Positions 23,991 through 34,582 of a stretch of DNA of 49,057 nt are shown one piece after another. The first letter of the stretch is position 1. Each line of letters begins with the position of its first letter. The position numbers were made by a program, and so were the translations under genes. The notes beneath the pieces were generated by a model, which saw nothing but the letters and a program-made list of their open reading frames with translations, was not told the DNA's origin and searched no databases. Origin of the DNA: Chloroflexota bacterium (lineage in GTDB: Bacteria; Chloroflexota; Limnocylindria; Limnocylindrales; CSP1-4). The stretch spans positions 1 through 49,057 of the forward strand of contig JAJYNP010000091.1 in the NCBI GenBank assembly GCA_021786265.1. The letters run 5' to 3'.

Positions 23991-24482
23991 CGTCAACGGA
24001 GGTGGGGGGTAGAGAGCGGCGGACAGCTCGCTACTTCCGGTGACCAGCCAGCGCAGCCCGATCCAGCGCATCCGGCTCCGCACCTCGAGGCCGGGGTCGA
24101 CACGGTGCGTCATCACCAGTTCGCTGATCGCGCGTTCCTTGTCGGCGATGAACGCGAGCACCGACTCGCAGAGGGTCACATCGAACCGGTCGGACTCGAA
24201 GGGCAGCGCCAGCACGTCGGCGACCCGGAACTCGATCCTGTCCTGGACCCGCTCCTCTCGCGCCCGCCGTCGCGACCACTCGATCATCCGCTCCGAGATG
24301 TCCACACCGACCACCCGGCAGTCGTACGTCCTGGCGGCGTGGACGGGCCCGACGCCGATCCCGCAGCCGACCTCGAGGATCTCCCGGGCATCCCGGGCGT
24401 GGCAGAGGGAGAGGAGCGTCCTCGTTGCGGGGAGACCGCCCATGTGCTTCGTGATTCCGACGTACGCCTGCATGTCGACCAT
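23985..24482 (-). pseudogene. SAM-dependent methyltransferase remnant, broken at the element insertion site
   Basis: A 165-codon frame beginning MVDMQAYVGITKHMGG. It has a class I methyltransferase core: ILEVGCGIGVGP (SAM motif I), VVGVDISERMIEW, then RFDVTLCESVLAFI. After ISELV the sequence jumps to MTHRVDPGLEVRSRMRWIGL, lacking the usual RPGG turn and later strands, so an internal deletion is likely. The frame then runs into the right terminal repeat, where its stop codon lies. Relatives are about 250 residues or more. It is probably nonfunctional, by earlier decay and by the insertion. Substrate unknown. Confidence 0.6.
23991..24006. repeat. Right copy of the 16-bp target-site duplication
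   Basis: CGTCAACGGAGGTGGG, identical to 6245-6260. The next six bases, GGGTAG, equal the tip of the element's own inverted repeat, so direct identity with the left side runs 22 bases in all; the symmetry of the inverted repeats places the junction after base 16. Confidence 0.9.
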
Positions 24483-24717
24483 CGGCGGCCCGATGCATGG
24501 GCCCAACCGCCGTGCTAATCGCACCGGCCTGATGATGGGCCCCGGGATCCGGACGCGCAGAGGCTTTCGTCGCGAACGATCCCTACCGCTCGCGATCTCC
24601 AGCATCGCCGCGGACCCGGCGACCGATGGCTCTTGCGCCAGCGCTCCCGTCGGTGACACGATCGGCCGAGAGGACGGTCGACGGCGTGGCGTCGGCGACG
24701 GACTGGGGGCGATCCGG

Positions 24718-25056
24718 ATGCAGCCGGATGCAGTGGGCCTGGCGCTTGCGACGAGCGTGCTCGCGGTCGTGATCGCGGCATTCGGGCTCGTGAGCCGGGT
24801 GGTCTCGGGCGCGGTGGCCGGGCTCTCGTACGCGATCGGGCTGGCCGTCGCGCGGGGCATCGCGGAGTGGGCGACGTCCGAGCCCAGTGCGCAGACTGTA
24901 CCGACGGGCGACCCAGACGATGCTCCACCGGGAACGGGCAGGGACCGGCTCGAAGCCGACGACGACGCGCTCGACGCCCCCGCCGTGGTGCTGGCCCGGG
25001 TGGTCGGCGGCAGACCGCGGCTGCGGATCGAGTGCCGTCCTGCAGGGTCGATCTGA
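24718..25056 (+). CDS. Hypothetical small membrane protein
   Basis: A possible 112-residue protein. Residues 5-47 are hydrophobic (VGLALATSVLAVVIAAFGLV, then GAVAGLSYAIGLAVARGI), suggesting two membrane helices, followed by an acidic linker and VVLARVVGGRPRLRIEC. No family recognised. Codon composition is compatible with coding, but no clear ribosome site is seen and the other strand is also open in this GC-rich stretch, so it is tentative. Confidence 0.35.
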   Translation: MQPDAVGLALATSVLAVVIAAFGLVSRVVSGAVAGLSYAIGLAVARGIAEWATSEPSAQTVPTGDPDDAPPGTGRDRLEADDDALDAPAVVLARVVGGRPRLRIECRPAGSI

Positions 25057-25250
25057 CGCTCCATCCGTCTTCATACAGCACGCGGAGCCCGTCGCCCTCA
25101 GTGCCCCATCCGGCGCGCCCGCCGCGCTGGCGGGAGCCGGCGCCAGCCCCACCGGCCATCTCATCGCGGGCCATCCGGCCCTTCCGCGTGCCTGCCCGGC
25201 GGTGCAACGTTCGAGTGACCAGGGGGCATTGACGCCGGCCGCCAGGGGGG

Positions 25251-25763
25251 GTGCCGAGTCGTGACCGACCACTGCACCCGGTGGCGGAGGACTGTGGTGT
25301 GGGCCGCGTTGTGGCTCGCCGCGTGATCCAAGCGCCCATCGAGCGGGTGTTCGGCCTTGCCGCACAGCCTGCGCGCCTGCCCGAGTGGAACCCGTTCTTC
25401 GTGGCAGTCACCCGGATCAGCGGCCCCCTCGACGGACCCCCGGCCGCGTTCGATGCCCTCATGAGCCTTGCCGGCCGGCAGCTTGCCATGCACCACCTGG
25501 TCACGCTGCTCCGCCCGCCGGACGCCATCACGACCAACGGGGTGGCCCTCGAGGGTGGCCGGTTGACCTGGATCCGCCGCTTCGGAACGGCGGGCCCGGG
25601 CGAGACGGTGGTGGAGAGCGAGGTCGACTACGACCTGCCCGAGGGTTTCGCCAGCGCAGTCGTCGGTGACCCGTTCCTGGAACATGCGATCCGGCACGAC
25701 CTCGTCCGCTCCGTCGAGAACCTCGCGGGGCTGGCGGAGGCCACCGCCGGCGTATTGAAGTAG
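25251..25763 (+). CDS. SRPBCC (START/polyketide cyclase-like) family protein
   Basis: A 170-residue protein from a GTG start after an AGGGGGG run. RVVARRVIQAPIERVFGLAAQPARLPEWNPFF is the classic opening of the SRPBCC helix-grip fold, and GDPFLEHAIRHDLVRSVENLAGLAE its closing helix. Members bind hydrophobic ligands; the ligand here is unknown. It lies 115 bases before the hydrogenase small-subunit gene and may share its transcription, but a functional link is not evident. Confidence 0.75.
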   Translation: MPSRDRPLHPVAEDCGVGRVVARRVIQAPIERVFGLAAQPARLPEWNPFFVAVTRISGPLDGPPAAFDALMSLAGRQLAMHHLVTLLRPPDAITTNGVALEGGRLTWIRRFGTAGPGETVVESEVDYDLPEGFASAVVGDPFLEHAIRHDLVRSVENLAGLAEATAGVLK

Positions 25764-25878
25764 AGAGCGTCGAGCCAGAGAGGTACACGTCGTACAGGTT
25801 CGCTGGGGCTGAGGCGGGCGAGGGTCCGCGGCGGGTCGTCGGGTGGCCCTCGTCCTCGTTCCACCGAAGGAGGGGCGC

Positions 25879-27054
25879 ATGGAGCCAGACGCGTTGAGCC
25901 TTCCCAGGTTGCTCGCCGAACGAGGCGTCTCGAGAAGGGCGTTCCTCAAGTTCTGCGGCGGGATGGCGGCGGCACTCGCGCTTCCACCATCGTTCGGGCC
26001 GCGGATCGCGAAGGCGTTGGTCAACGCACCCCGCATCCCGCTGATCTGGATCGAGGGCCAGGACTGCGCCGGCAACACCGAGGGCTTCTTACGCGCGTCC
26101 CACCCCACGGCGGCCGAGGTCATCCTCGACATCCTCTCCGTGAACTACCACGAGACGATCATGGCCCCCGCGGGGACCGCCGCCGAGAAGTCCCGCACGG
26201 ACACCATCGCGGCCTTCCCGAAGGGCTACATCGCGGTCGTGGAGGGCGCCGTCCCGATCGCCCAGAACGGGATCTACTGCACGGTGGGCGGCCGGACCTT
26301 CCAGTCCATCGTGCAGGAAGTCTGCGGCAACGCCCTCGCGACGATCGCGGTCGGGACGTGCGCGTTCGACGGCGGTCTGCCGGCCGCGAGCGGAGGACCC
26401 ACGGGGGCGGCCGGCGTCGCGAAGATGGTGCCCAACGCGACGGTCATCAACCTGCCCGGCTGCCCCATGAACGTGCAGAACCTCACGGCGACCATCGTCC
26501 ACTACCTGACGTTCGGCAGCTTCCCGGCCACCGACAGCATGGGCCGTCCGCTGTTCGCGTACGGCCAGCTGCTGCACGACCAGTGCGAGCGGCGGGCCCA
26601 CTTCGACGCGGGGGAGTACGTGCTGGCCTGGGGCGACCAGGGCCACCGCCTGGGATGGTGCCTCTACAAGATGGGCTGTAAGGGCCCCGAGACCTTTGCG
26701 AACTGCCCCACCGCCCGCTTCAACGACCGCACCAGCTGGCCGGTCAAGGCGGGCCACGGCTGCGTCGGCTGCACCATGCCGGCCTTCTGGGACCAGATGA
26801 GCCCGTTCTACCGGCGATTGACGAACCCACCCGGCTTCGCGGTCGACGTCACGGCCGACCAGGTCGGGCTCGGGCTGGTCGGCGTGGTAACCGCGCTGAC
26901 GATCGCGCACGGCACCGGCAGCTACCTCCGCGCCCGCTCCCGGTCAGGCGGGCAGACGCTCGAACCACCGGAGGAGCCAGCGGAATCATCGCCCGGCGGG
27001 CCGCCGCCAGCGGCCCCGGCGGCGCCGGAGGCCCAGGGCAAGGAGGTGTCCTGA
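25879..27054 (+). CDS. hyaA: [NiFe] hydrogenase small subunit, Tat-exported
   Basis: A 391-residue electron-transfer subunit. The Tat signal SRRAFLKF (18-25) is followed by a hydrophobic segment. Fe-S ligands appear in GTCAFDGG, LPGCPMN, a His/Cys distal set (LLHDQCERR, WCLYKMGC) and AGHGCVGCTMPAFWD. The proximal site reads DCAGNTEG: Cys63 is present, but the position normally Cys is Asn66. Cysteines marking the oxygen-tolerant 4Fe-3S type are missing. The C-terminus has a probable membrane anchor (VGLGLVGVVTALTIAHGTGSY cut short of 20 as VGLGLVGVVTALTIAHG) and a Pro/Ala/Glu tail. GAAGGAGG precedes the ATG at 25879. The large subunit follows after 3 bases. It is an uptake enzyme by context. 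Confidence 0.93.
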   Translation: MEPDALSLPRLLAERGVSRRAFLKFCGGMAAALALPPSFGPRIAKALVNAPRIPLIWIEGQDCAGNTEGFLRASHPTAAEVILDILSVNYHETIMAPAGTAAEKSRTDTIAAFPKGYIAVVEGAVPIAQNGIYCTVGGRTFQSIVQEVCGNALATIAVGTCAFDGGLPAASGGPTGAAGVAKMVPNATVINLPGCPMNVQNLTATIVHYLTFGSFPATDSMGRPLFAYGQLLHDQCERRAHFDAGEYVLAWGDQGHRLGWCLYKMGCKGPETFANCPTARFNDRTSWPVKAGHGCVGCTMPAFWDQMSPFYRRLTNPPGFAVDVTADQVGLGLVGVVTALTIAHGTGSYLRARSRSGGQTLEPPEEPAESSPGGPPPAAPAAPEAQGKEVS

Positions 27055-27057
27055 GAG

Positions 27058-28767
27058 ATGGCTCGCATCGTCGTCGATCCCATCACCCGGATCGAGGGGC
27101 ATCTCCGCATCGAGGTCGAGGTCGCGAACGGCGCCGTCACGGACGCATGGAGCACGGGCACCATGTTCCGGGGCATGGAGCTCATCCTGAAGGGACGCGA
27201 CCCGCGCGACGCCTGGGTCTTCGCGCAGCGCGCCTGCGGAGTGTGCACCACCGTCCATGCCCTGGCGTCGGTGCGGAGCGTTGAGAACGCCCTGGGGATC
27301 ACCATCCCCACCAACGCCCGGATCATCCGCAACCTGATCGCCGGCACGCAGTACGTGCAGGACCACGTCATCCACTTCTACCACCTGCACGCGCTCGACT
27401 GGGTCGATGTCGTCTCCGCCCTGTCGGCCGATCCCGCAAAGACGAGCGACCTCGCGCAGTCCATCAGCCCCTGGCCGCTCTCCAGCACGGTCTATTTCAA
27501 GGGCGTCCAGGACCGGCTCAAGACGTTCGTGTCGAGTGGCCAGCTGGGTCCCTTCGCCAACGGCTACTGGGGTCACCCGGCGTACAAGCTTCCGCCCGAG
27601 GCGAACCTGCTGGCGGTGGCGCACTACCTCGAGGCGCTCGACTGGCAGCGCCAGGTGATCCGCATCCACGCGCTGCTGGGCGGCAAGAACCCGCACCCGC
27701 AGACCTACGTGGTGGGCGGCATGGCCATGGGCGTCGATCCCAACTCGCCGACCGCCCTGACGATGCGACGCCTGTCCGAGGTCTCCGAGCTGGTCGCACA
27801 GGCGAAGACCTTCGTGGACCAGGTCTACATCCCGGACGTGCTCGCCGTCGCCGGGTTCTACAAGGACTGGGCGGGGTACGGGCAGGGGATCGGCAACTAC
27901 ATGTCCTACGGCGAGTTCCCCGAGGGCGATCCCACCGATCCGCGCACGTTCTACCTGCCGCGCGGCCGGATCATGGGCCGGGACCTGACCACGGTGCACG
28001 GCGTCGACCAGGCCAGCGTGGCCGAGAACGTCGCCCATTCCTGGTACACCTACTCGGACGGCGATGGAACCCCCCACCACCCGTGGAAGGGCGAGACCAA
28101 CCCCCGCTACACCGGGCCGCAGCCGCCCTTCGACTCGCTGGAGGGCGTGGACAAGTACACCTGGCTGAAGGCGCCGCGGTACGAGGACCAGCCCATGGAG
28201 GTGGGGCCGCTCGCCCGCATGCTGGTCGCCTACGCGTCCGGGCACCCCGAGGTGAAGAAGGCGGTCGACGGCGTCCTCACGTCGCTGAACGTACCGGCGA
28301 CGGCCCTCTTCAGCACGCTGGGACGCGTCGCCGCACGGGCGGTCGAGACCAGCATCCTGGTCGGCAAGCTCGACGGCTGGCTCACCGCCCTCACCAGCAA
28401 CCTCAAGTCCGGCGACCTGGCGATCGCCGATGTCTCGCTCTGGGACCCCAGCCGCTGGCCCGCGCACGCGGAAGGCTACGGGATGGAGGAGGCGCCACGC
28501 GGTTCGCTCGGCCACTGGGTGGTCATCGACAACCAGGCGATCACCAACTACCAGCTCGTCGTGCCGAGCACCTGGAACGGGTCGCCCCGGGATTCGCAGG
28601 GCCGGCGTGGCGCCTGGGAGGAGGCGCTGGTCGGGACCCCCATTGCCGACCCCACGCGTCCGGTCGAGATCCTGCGCACGGTCCACTCGTTCGATCCGTG
28701 CCTGGCCTGCGCCGTCCACGTGCATGACCCCGCCAGCGGCGCGTCCACGCTGATCGACGTGGTGTAG
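27058..28767 (+). CDS. hyaB: [NiFe] hydrogenase large (catalytic) subunit
   Basis: A 569-residue subunit that splits H2 at a Ni-Fe centre. The L1 motif RACGVCTTVHAL gives Cys60 and Cys63; the L2 motif DPCLACAVH gives Cys548 and Cys551, followed by His554 and a 15-residue C-terminal peptide that a HyaD-type protease would remove. The N-terminus DPITRIEGHLRIEVEV is typical of group 1 enzymes. It is translated right after the small subunit and would be co-exported with it by the Tat signal of that partner. No hyp maturation genes are in the window, so they must lie elsewhere. Confidence 0.95.
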   Translation: MARIVVDPITRIEGHLRIEVEVANGAVTDAWSTGTMFRGMELILKGRDPRDAWVFAQRACGVCTTVHALASVRSVENALGITIPTNARIIRNLIAGTQYVQDHVIHFYHLHALDWVDVVSALSADPAKTSDLAQSISPWPLSSTVYFKGVQDRLKTFVSSGQLGPFANGYWGHPAYKLPPEANLLAVAHYLEALDWQRQVIRIHALLGGKNPHPQTYVVGGMAMGVDPNSPTALTMRRLSEVSELVAQAKTFVDQVYIPDVLAVAGFYKDWAGYGQGIGNYMSYGEFPEGDPTDPRTFYLPRGRIMGRDLTTVHGVDQASVAENVAHSWYTYSDGDGTPHHPWKGETNPRYTGPQPPFDSLEGVDKYTWLKAPRYEDQPMEVGPLARMLVAYASGHPEVKKAVDGVLTSLNVPATALFSTLGRVAARAVETSILVGKLDGWLTALTSNLKSGDLAIADVSLWDPSRWPAHAEGYGMEEAPRGSLGHWVVIDNQAITNYQLVVPSTWNGSPRDSQGRRGAWEEALVGTPIADPTRPVEILRTVHSFDPCLACAVHVHDPASGASTLIDVV

Positions 28768-28778
28768 GAGGGAGCACC

Positions 28779-29576
28779 ATGGAGACTTCGGCCGCCCCCC
28801 GAGCAGCCGGCACCGTCCCGGTGCCCGATCCGCACCCGTTCGACGCCGTCACGCGGGAACACGAGGCGCTCCTGACGGCACACCCGTGGCAGCGCGTGCG
28901 CGTCTATGTCTGGGAGGTCCCGGTACGGATCACGCACTGGGTCACGGTGGCCTGCGTGATCATCCTGAGCTTCACCGGGGGCTACATCGCCGACCCGTTC
29001 CTGATCCCCGAAACGGGGGCCACGATGGGGATCATCCGGTTCATCCACATGCTCACCGCGTACGTCTTCGTGTGCTCCGGCATCGTGCGGACATACTGGC
29101 TCTTCCGCGGCAACCGCTTCGCGCAGTGGCGGGCATTCATTCCCACCAACCGGCAGCATCTGAACGAGTTCCGTCTTCAGACCGGCTGGTACCTGTTCAT
29201 CCGCCGCGAGCTGCCCGGCATCCTGGGACACAACGCGCTGGCCGCCGCCACCTACATGGTCGTCTTCTTCCTGTTCCTGGTGCAGACCCTCACCGGGTTC
29301 GCCCTCGAGGCGCAGCACGGCAATCCGGTCGTCGTGGCTCTGTTCGGTTGGATCGCGAACGGGCTGGGCGTGCAGACCGTCCGCGTGATCCACCACCTCG
29401 CCATGTGGGCGATCCTCGCCTTCATGATCCACCACATCTACTCCGCGCTCCTGGTGGACCACGTCGAGAAGAACGGGCTGATGTCGAGCATCTTCTCGGG
29501 CTTCAAGTTCGCCACGCGACGCGACGTGGCCAGGGCGCGGGACGGTGGCATCGAGCTGGAGGAGATGCTGCGCTGA
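28779..29576 (+). CDS. hyaC: Hydrogenase cytochrome b subunit (HyaC-like)
   Basis: A 265-residue membrane protein with about four to five helices. Haem-ligand histidines sit in VPVRITHWVTVACVIILSF, IRFIHMLTAYVFV and VIHHLAMWAILAFMIHH, the pattern of the Ni/Fe-hydrogenase b-type cytochrome. It passes electrons from the small subunit to the quinone pool. It starts 11 bases after the large-subunit stop with a GGAGGGAG site, so all three form an operon. The N-terminal 50 residues are a soluble Pro/Ala-rich extension. Confidence 0.9.
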   Translation: METSAAPRAAGTVPVPDPHPFDAVTREHEALLTAHPWQRVRVYVWEVPVRITHWVTVACVIILSFTGGYIADPFLIPETGATMGIIRFIHMLTAYVFVCSGIVRTYWLFRGNRFAQWRAFIPTNRQHLNEFRLQTGWYLFIRRELPGILGHNALAAATYMVVFFLFLVQTLTGFALEAQHGNPVVVALFGWIANGLGVQTVRVIHHLAMWAILAFMIHHIYSALLVDHVEKNGLMSSIFSGFKFATRRDVARARDGGIELEEMLR

Positions 29577-29645
29577 CCGACGCAGGCCACCCAAACGGGC
29601 CATTCGGGCCTGTGCGCGGCCCGCAGCTTGAGGGAGATTGCCCTG

Positions 29646-30119
29646 GTGAGACTCTCGATCAGCCGGCGAACCGACCTGGGACTCAAGGCGCTGCGGATCC
29701 TGGCCGCCGAGCCGCGGGTCTGGACGGCGAGCGCACTCGCGGACGCGGTCTCCACGACTCCTGGCTTCATCAGCCAGGCCATGGCGGCGTTCGTGCACGC
29801 CGGGTGGGTGTACTCCGGTTCCGGGCCGTCGGGCGGGTATCTCTACGCGAGGCCTGCCAGGCCTCCGTCCCTGCTCGAGGTGATCGAGGCGATCGAAGGC
29901 CCCACGGTCCCGGACGCGTGCGTGCTCCACGAAGGCAAGCGCTGCGGCCTCATCTCGGGCGAGCCGCTGTGCGAGCTGCACGAAGGCTGGCTGCGGGCCC
30001 GCGAGGTGCTCGTAAACGTGCTCCAGGCGACCCCGGCGCTGGAGACGACACCGGCTGGGCAGTCCGCCCCGCTCGCCGAGGGCGCGCAACCCGCCGGCGC
30101 ACCGAGGTGGGCCGAGTAG
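29646..30119 (+). CDS. Rrf2-family regulator beside the hydrogenase operon
   Basis: A 157-residue Rrf2 protein from a GTG start with AGGGAG 9 bases upstream. LSISRRTDLGLKALRILA and ALADAVSTTPGFISQAMAAFV form the DNA-binding domain; GPSGGYLYARP is the wing. Cys92, Cys100 and Cys109 are arranged as in NsrR/IscR-like cluster sensors, with wider spacing. It follows the cytochrome b gene by 69 bases on the same strand, so it probably controls the hydrogenase in response to redox or NO. The signal is inferred. Confidence 0.85.
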   Translation: MRLSISRRTDLGLKALRILAAEPRVWTASALADAVSTTPGFISQAMAAFVHAGWVYSGSGPSGGYLYARPARPPSLLEVIEAIEGPTVPDACVLHEGKRCGLISGEPLCELHEGWLRAREVLVNVLQATPALETTPAGQSAPLAEGAQPAGAPRWAE

Positions 30120-30326
30120 CTCGGTCCGGGCGGCTTCTGGCTGACCGCCAGACCACGGCCCGATGACCCACGAGCACGAAGAGGTGCACCGGATCGCCGC
30201 GGGCCACCACGTGGGCAACCCGCGGCGATTGGCATGCGGCTCCCGGTGGCCGGCGGTGGCCGCCCGCCGGGAGCGCGATCAGCGGCGCCCCGCGCCCCCG
30301 GCGTCGCGCAACTGCGCCACGGCCCG

Positions 30327-31754
30327 CTAGCCGCCTGCCTCCTGAAGCTGAGAGCCCCACCGGGACGCCCCGTACCACATCGTGGCCAGCAGCGCGACGC
30401 CGACGATCAGGAGACCCACGGTCGACACGTCATAGCCGGGACCGTGCAATGCGGGATTTACGAACACGAAGATCATCCCGCCCACGAACGTGACGGTCGT
30501 GCCCGCGATGGTCGCCCAGCCGATGGCGTCCCGGTGGCGCTCGACCACCAGGCGCTCCACCGCCAGCATCACGAGCACCAATGCCGGCATGAGGAACAGA
30601 CCGATGTCCTGGTGCAGCCAGGTGAAGACGGCGTCCTTCGCGGCCCCGGCCGCCTGTGGGTCACCCGCGCCGAAGTACGTCTCGTCGAGTTCGATGGCAT
30701 ACCCCGCGACCACCACGGTGGCGAAGGAGAGGATCCAGGACCAGGCCGACGCGATCCGCACCGGGTGGCCCGCCACCGCCCTCGCGCGGGCGCTGCCGAA
30801 CACGACGGGCAGTAGCACCAGCAGGCCGCCCAGCATCACGAACACGCCCGTGACGATGTCGTCACCGGCGATCCCGTTGGTGCCGCCGGCAGAGGTGAAG
30901 AGGGTCGGCGGTGCCCAGGTCGTGAAGGCCATCGCCGCGTACATCACGGTCATCACCAGCGCCCCGGCGCCGACCATGGCGAGGCCGACCTGGGCCACGC
31001 GGCGCGCCGGGCCCGAGAGCGAGGCGTAGCCGAACTGCGCCGCGGCGATCGACGCCGTCAGCGCCATGACCCCCACGACCATCTCGTGGGAGTGCGAGCC
31101 GATCAGCGCGCCACTGAAGTCGTCGACCTTCTCGCCGAGCACCCCGGCATACCAGCCGATCACGGACGGGAAGTTGCCGAACTCGAGGATCCAGCCGGCC
31201 AGGTGGCCCATCAGCGCCGCCACGAACATCGAGATCGTGGCCAGGAACGACGCCAGGAAGGGCAGCGTCCGGGCCTTCGCGGAGCCGGCCCGCCACTCGC
31301 CGATCATCCCGAGCAGGAGCACGATCAGGATCTCGTCGAGGGCGAAGAACCCAAGGATCTGCACCCACATCGGCACTTCCGACCCCGGGATCTGGCGATC
31401 CCAGATGCCGCCGATGGCCGCGACCACGGTCGCGAACAGGACGCCGCCCACGATCCACATCCGGGTGTGCATGGAGCGCAGGCCAAGCACGCCGCAGGTC
31501 AGCAGCGCGAGCAGGCCCACCATGCCGATCTGCATGCCGTGCAGGTACAGCACGTGCCAGAAGATCGGGGTGGCCGATGCGCTCGTCTCGGACTGGAACG
31601 GGTTCGAGATCAGGACGCTGCCGAGCGAGAAGACGACGAGCCAGCCGATCACGAAGAACACCAGGTGCCGCTGGGTCAGCCAGGGGAACCGCCCGATCGG
31701 CGCGACATCGTCGTATGCCTCCGTGGGGTTCGAGGCCGTAGGCGAACGGGTCAT
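30327..31754 (-). CDS. Polytopic membrane protein with conserved-looking histidines (haem-copper-oxidase-like?)
   Basis: A 475-residue protein with roughly 12 membrane helices. Histidines occur within or at the ends of helices: [47 protein letters not shown]. That layout recalls haem-binding subunits related to haem-copper oxidases or NO reductases, but I cannot see the full copper-B histidine set, so I do not assign that function. The start at 31754 (MTRSPT) precedes a short soluble N-terminus. It converges on the hydrogenase operon and may belong to the same respiratory chain. Confidence 0.7.
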   Translation of the reverse strand: MTRSPTASNPTEAYDDVAPIGRFPWLTQRHLVFFVIGWLVVFSLGSVLISNPFQSETSASATPIFWHVLYLHGMQIGMVGLLALLTCGVLGLRSMHTRMWIVGGVLFATVVAAIGGIWDRQIPGSEVPMWVQILGFFALDEILIVLLLGMIGEWRAGSAKARTLPFLASFLATISMFVAALMGHLAGWILEFGNFPSVIGWYAGVLGEKVDDFSGALIGSHSHEMVVGVMALTASIAAAQFGYASLSGPARRVAQVGLAMVGAGALVMTVMYAAMAFTTWAPPTLFTSAGGTNGIAGDDIVTGVFVMLGGLLVLLPVVFGSARARAVAGHPVRIASAWSWILSFATVVVAGYAIELDETYFGAGDPQAAGAAKDAVFTWLHQDIGLFLMPALVLVMLAVERLVVERHRDAIGWATIAGTTVTFVGGMIFVFVNPALHGPGYDVSTVGLLIVGVALLATMWYGASRWGSQLQEAGG

Positions 31755-32253
31755 CTGGGAACTCCAGTGCGACTGCCCCAAACGCACGCCCGAACGCAAG
31801 TGCAGCCCGAGCCCCCCGCGTTTGCCCATCCCGAGGCTCGTCCGAAAGGGGCCCACCGGGGCAGGGCCAGGGGAACCGCGCGAACCGGGCTCTGCTTCCC
31901 TGCGAATCGGTTGCGTCCCGCCCGAGAGGGTGGGCCCTGCGGCTCCGCGCCGGCCATGGCATGCGCCGGTCCCAGCCGGGTCGAAACGCCCGCCGCGTGC
32001 CACTTCGGTCGAGCAGTCCGCCACGGGCCCGAAACGAGCCGGAGTGGCGCGACCCACCCTGCCGATCTGGGGCCGTATGGCCGTTGCCAGGAGCCCGTCG
32101 GAGAGCCACGGTGCCCGTGGCGATGGCAAGACGGCCGGGCGCGGCGGCCGCTGGCGGCCCCCGGTCACCCACCGCCGGCCGGGGCTGGCCCGCCCCTCCT
32201 GCTTCGTCGGAGGGCACCGGCGGAAGACCATCGAGGGTGAAGGAGCGGCGCTC
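31755..32253. other. Divergent intergenic region between membrane protein and mdh
   Basis: About 500 bases of GC-rich sequence between two divergent genes. It must hold the promoters of both; the mdh ribosome site GAAGGAG is at its right end. I see no clear RNA element, repeat or protein-coding frame with family features. Confidence 0.5.
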
Positions 32254-33201
32254 ATGGCTTCCAACAAGGTCACCGTCGTCGGCGCGGGCAACGTCGGCGC
32301 CTCCACCGCGCAGCGGATCCTGGAGGCGGGACTCGCAGACGTGGTGCTGGTCGACATCATCGAGGGCCTTCCCCAGGGCAAGGCGCTCGACCTGGCGGAG
32401 GCCGCGCCGATCGTCGGCCATGCCGGGCACATCATCGGCACCAACGACTACGTGGACACGGCCGGCTCGGACGTGATCGTGATCACCTCGGGGCTGGCGC
32501 GCCAACCCGGGATGAGTCGCGACGACCTCCTTGCGCGCAACGCCGCCATCGTCCGCTCGGTGGTGGAGCAGGCGGCGCCCCGGTCGCCGGAGGCCATCCT
32601 GGTGGTGGTGACCAACCCGCTCGACGCCATGTGCCACGTGGCGCTTCGGACGAGCGGGTTCCCCGGCTCGCGCGTGATCGGGATGGCCGGCGTGCTGGAC
32701 AGCGCGCGGTTCCGCACCTTCCTCGCCATGGAGACGGGCGTCTCGGTCACGAGCACCTCCGCGCTCGTGCTGGGCGGCCACGGCGACTCCATGGTGCCGC
32801 TGCCGAGCCGCACCACGGTGGGCGGCGTCCCCATCACCGAGCTGCTCACGGCCGAGCAGATCGACCGGCTCGTGCAGCGGACGCGCGGCGGTGGCGGCGA
32901 GATCGTGGCGCTGCTCAAGAGCGGCAGCGCGTACTACGCCCCGGCCGCGTCCGTGTTCCGCATGGTCGAGGCGATCCTGGACGATCGCCAGGAGATCCTG
33001 CCCTGCGCCGCGTACCTGCAGGGCCAGTACGGCATCGACGGCCTGTTCGTGGGCGTCCCGGTCCGGCTGGGTCGCAACGGCGTGGAGCAGATCATCGAGA
33101 TCGAGCTGACCGCGGACGAACGGGCCGCCCTCGAGGCATCGGCGGCTGCGGTGCGCGAGCTCGTGCAGGCGCTGGACGCGATCCCGGTGCCGGTGGCGTG
33201 A
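32254..33201 (+). CDS. mdh: Malate dehydrogenase, LDH-like type
   Basis: A 315-residue NAD-dependent malate dehydrogenase of the TCA cycle. [10 protein letters not shown] near residue 9 is the dinucleotide loop and Asp34 at the end of strand 2 favours NAD. Arg83 and Arg89 in [10 protein letters not shown] bind oxaloacetate (an Arg at position 83 separates malate from lactate dehydrogenases); Asp149, Arg152 and His176 (GGHGDSMVP) complete the active site. Size and motifs are normal for the short LDH-like group. The ATG follows GAAGGAG by 9 bases. Citrate synthase follows 46 bases downstream. Confidence 0.95.
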   Translation: MASNKVTVVGAGNVGASTAQRILEAGLADVVLVDIIEGLPQGKALDLAEAAPIVGHAGHIIGTNDYVDTAGSDVIVITSGLARQPGMSRDDLLARNAAIVRSVVEQAAPRSPEAILVVVTNPLDAMCHVALRTSGFPGSRVIGMAGVLDSARFRTFLAMETGVSVTSTSALVLGGHGDSMVPLPSRTTVGGVPITELLTAEQIDRLVQRTRGGGGEIVALLKSGSAYYAPAASVFRMVEAILDDRQEILPCAAYLQGQYGIDGLFVGVPVRLGRNGVEQIIEIELTADERAALEASAAAVRELVQALDAIPVPVA

Positions 33202-33247
33202 GCGCGCCGCGCGGTCGGGACGCATGGACGAAGGAAGTGAGAGATCC

Positions 33248-34571
<1,324 letters not shown>

Positions 34572-34582
<11 letters not shown>

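Noticed and set aside
6245..24012. Chance 22-bp direct repeat
   Set aside because: A 22-base exact match is very unlikely by chance in 49 kb, and it abuts inverted repeats that match at 28 of 34 positions, so the structure is real.
24515..25537. Minus-strand open frames opposite the SRPBCC region
   Set aside because: Low-complexity Arg/Pro/Ser composition; the plus strand carries a clear SRPBCC protein in the overlapping part.
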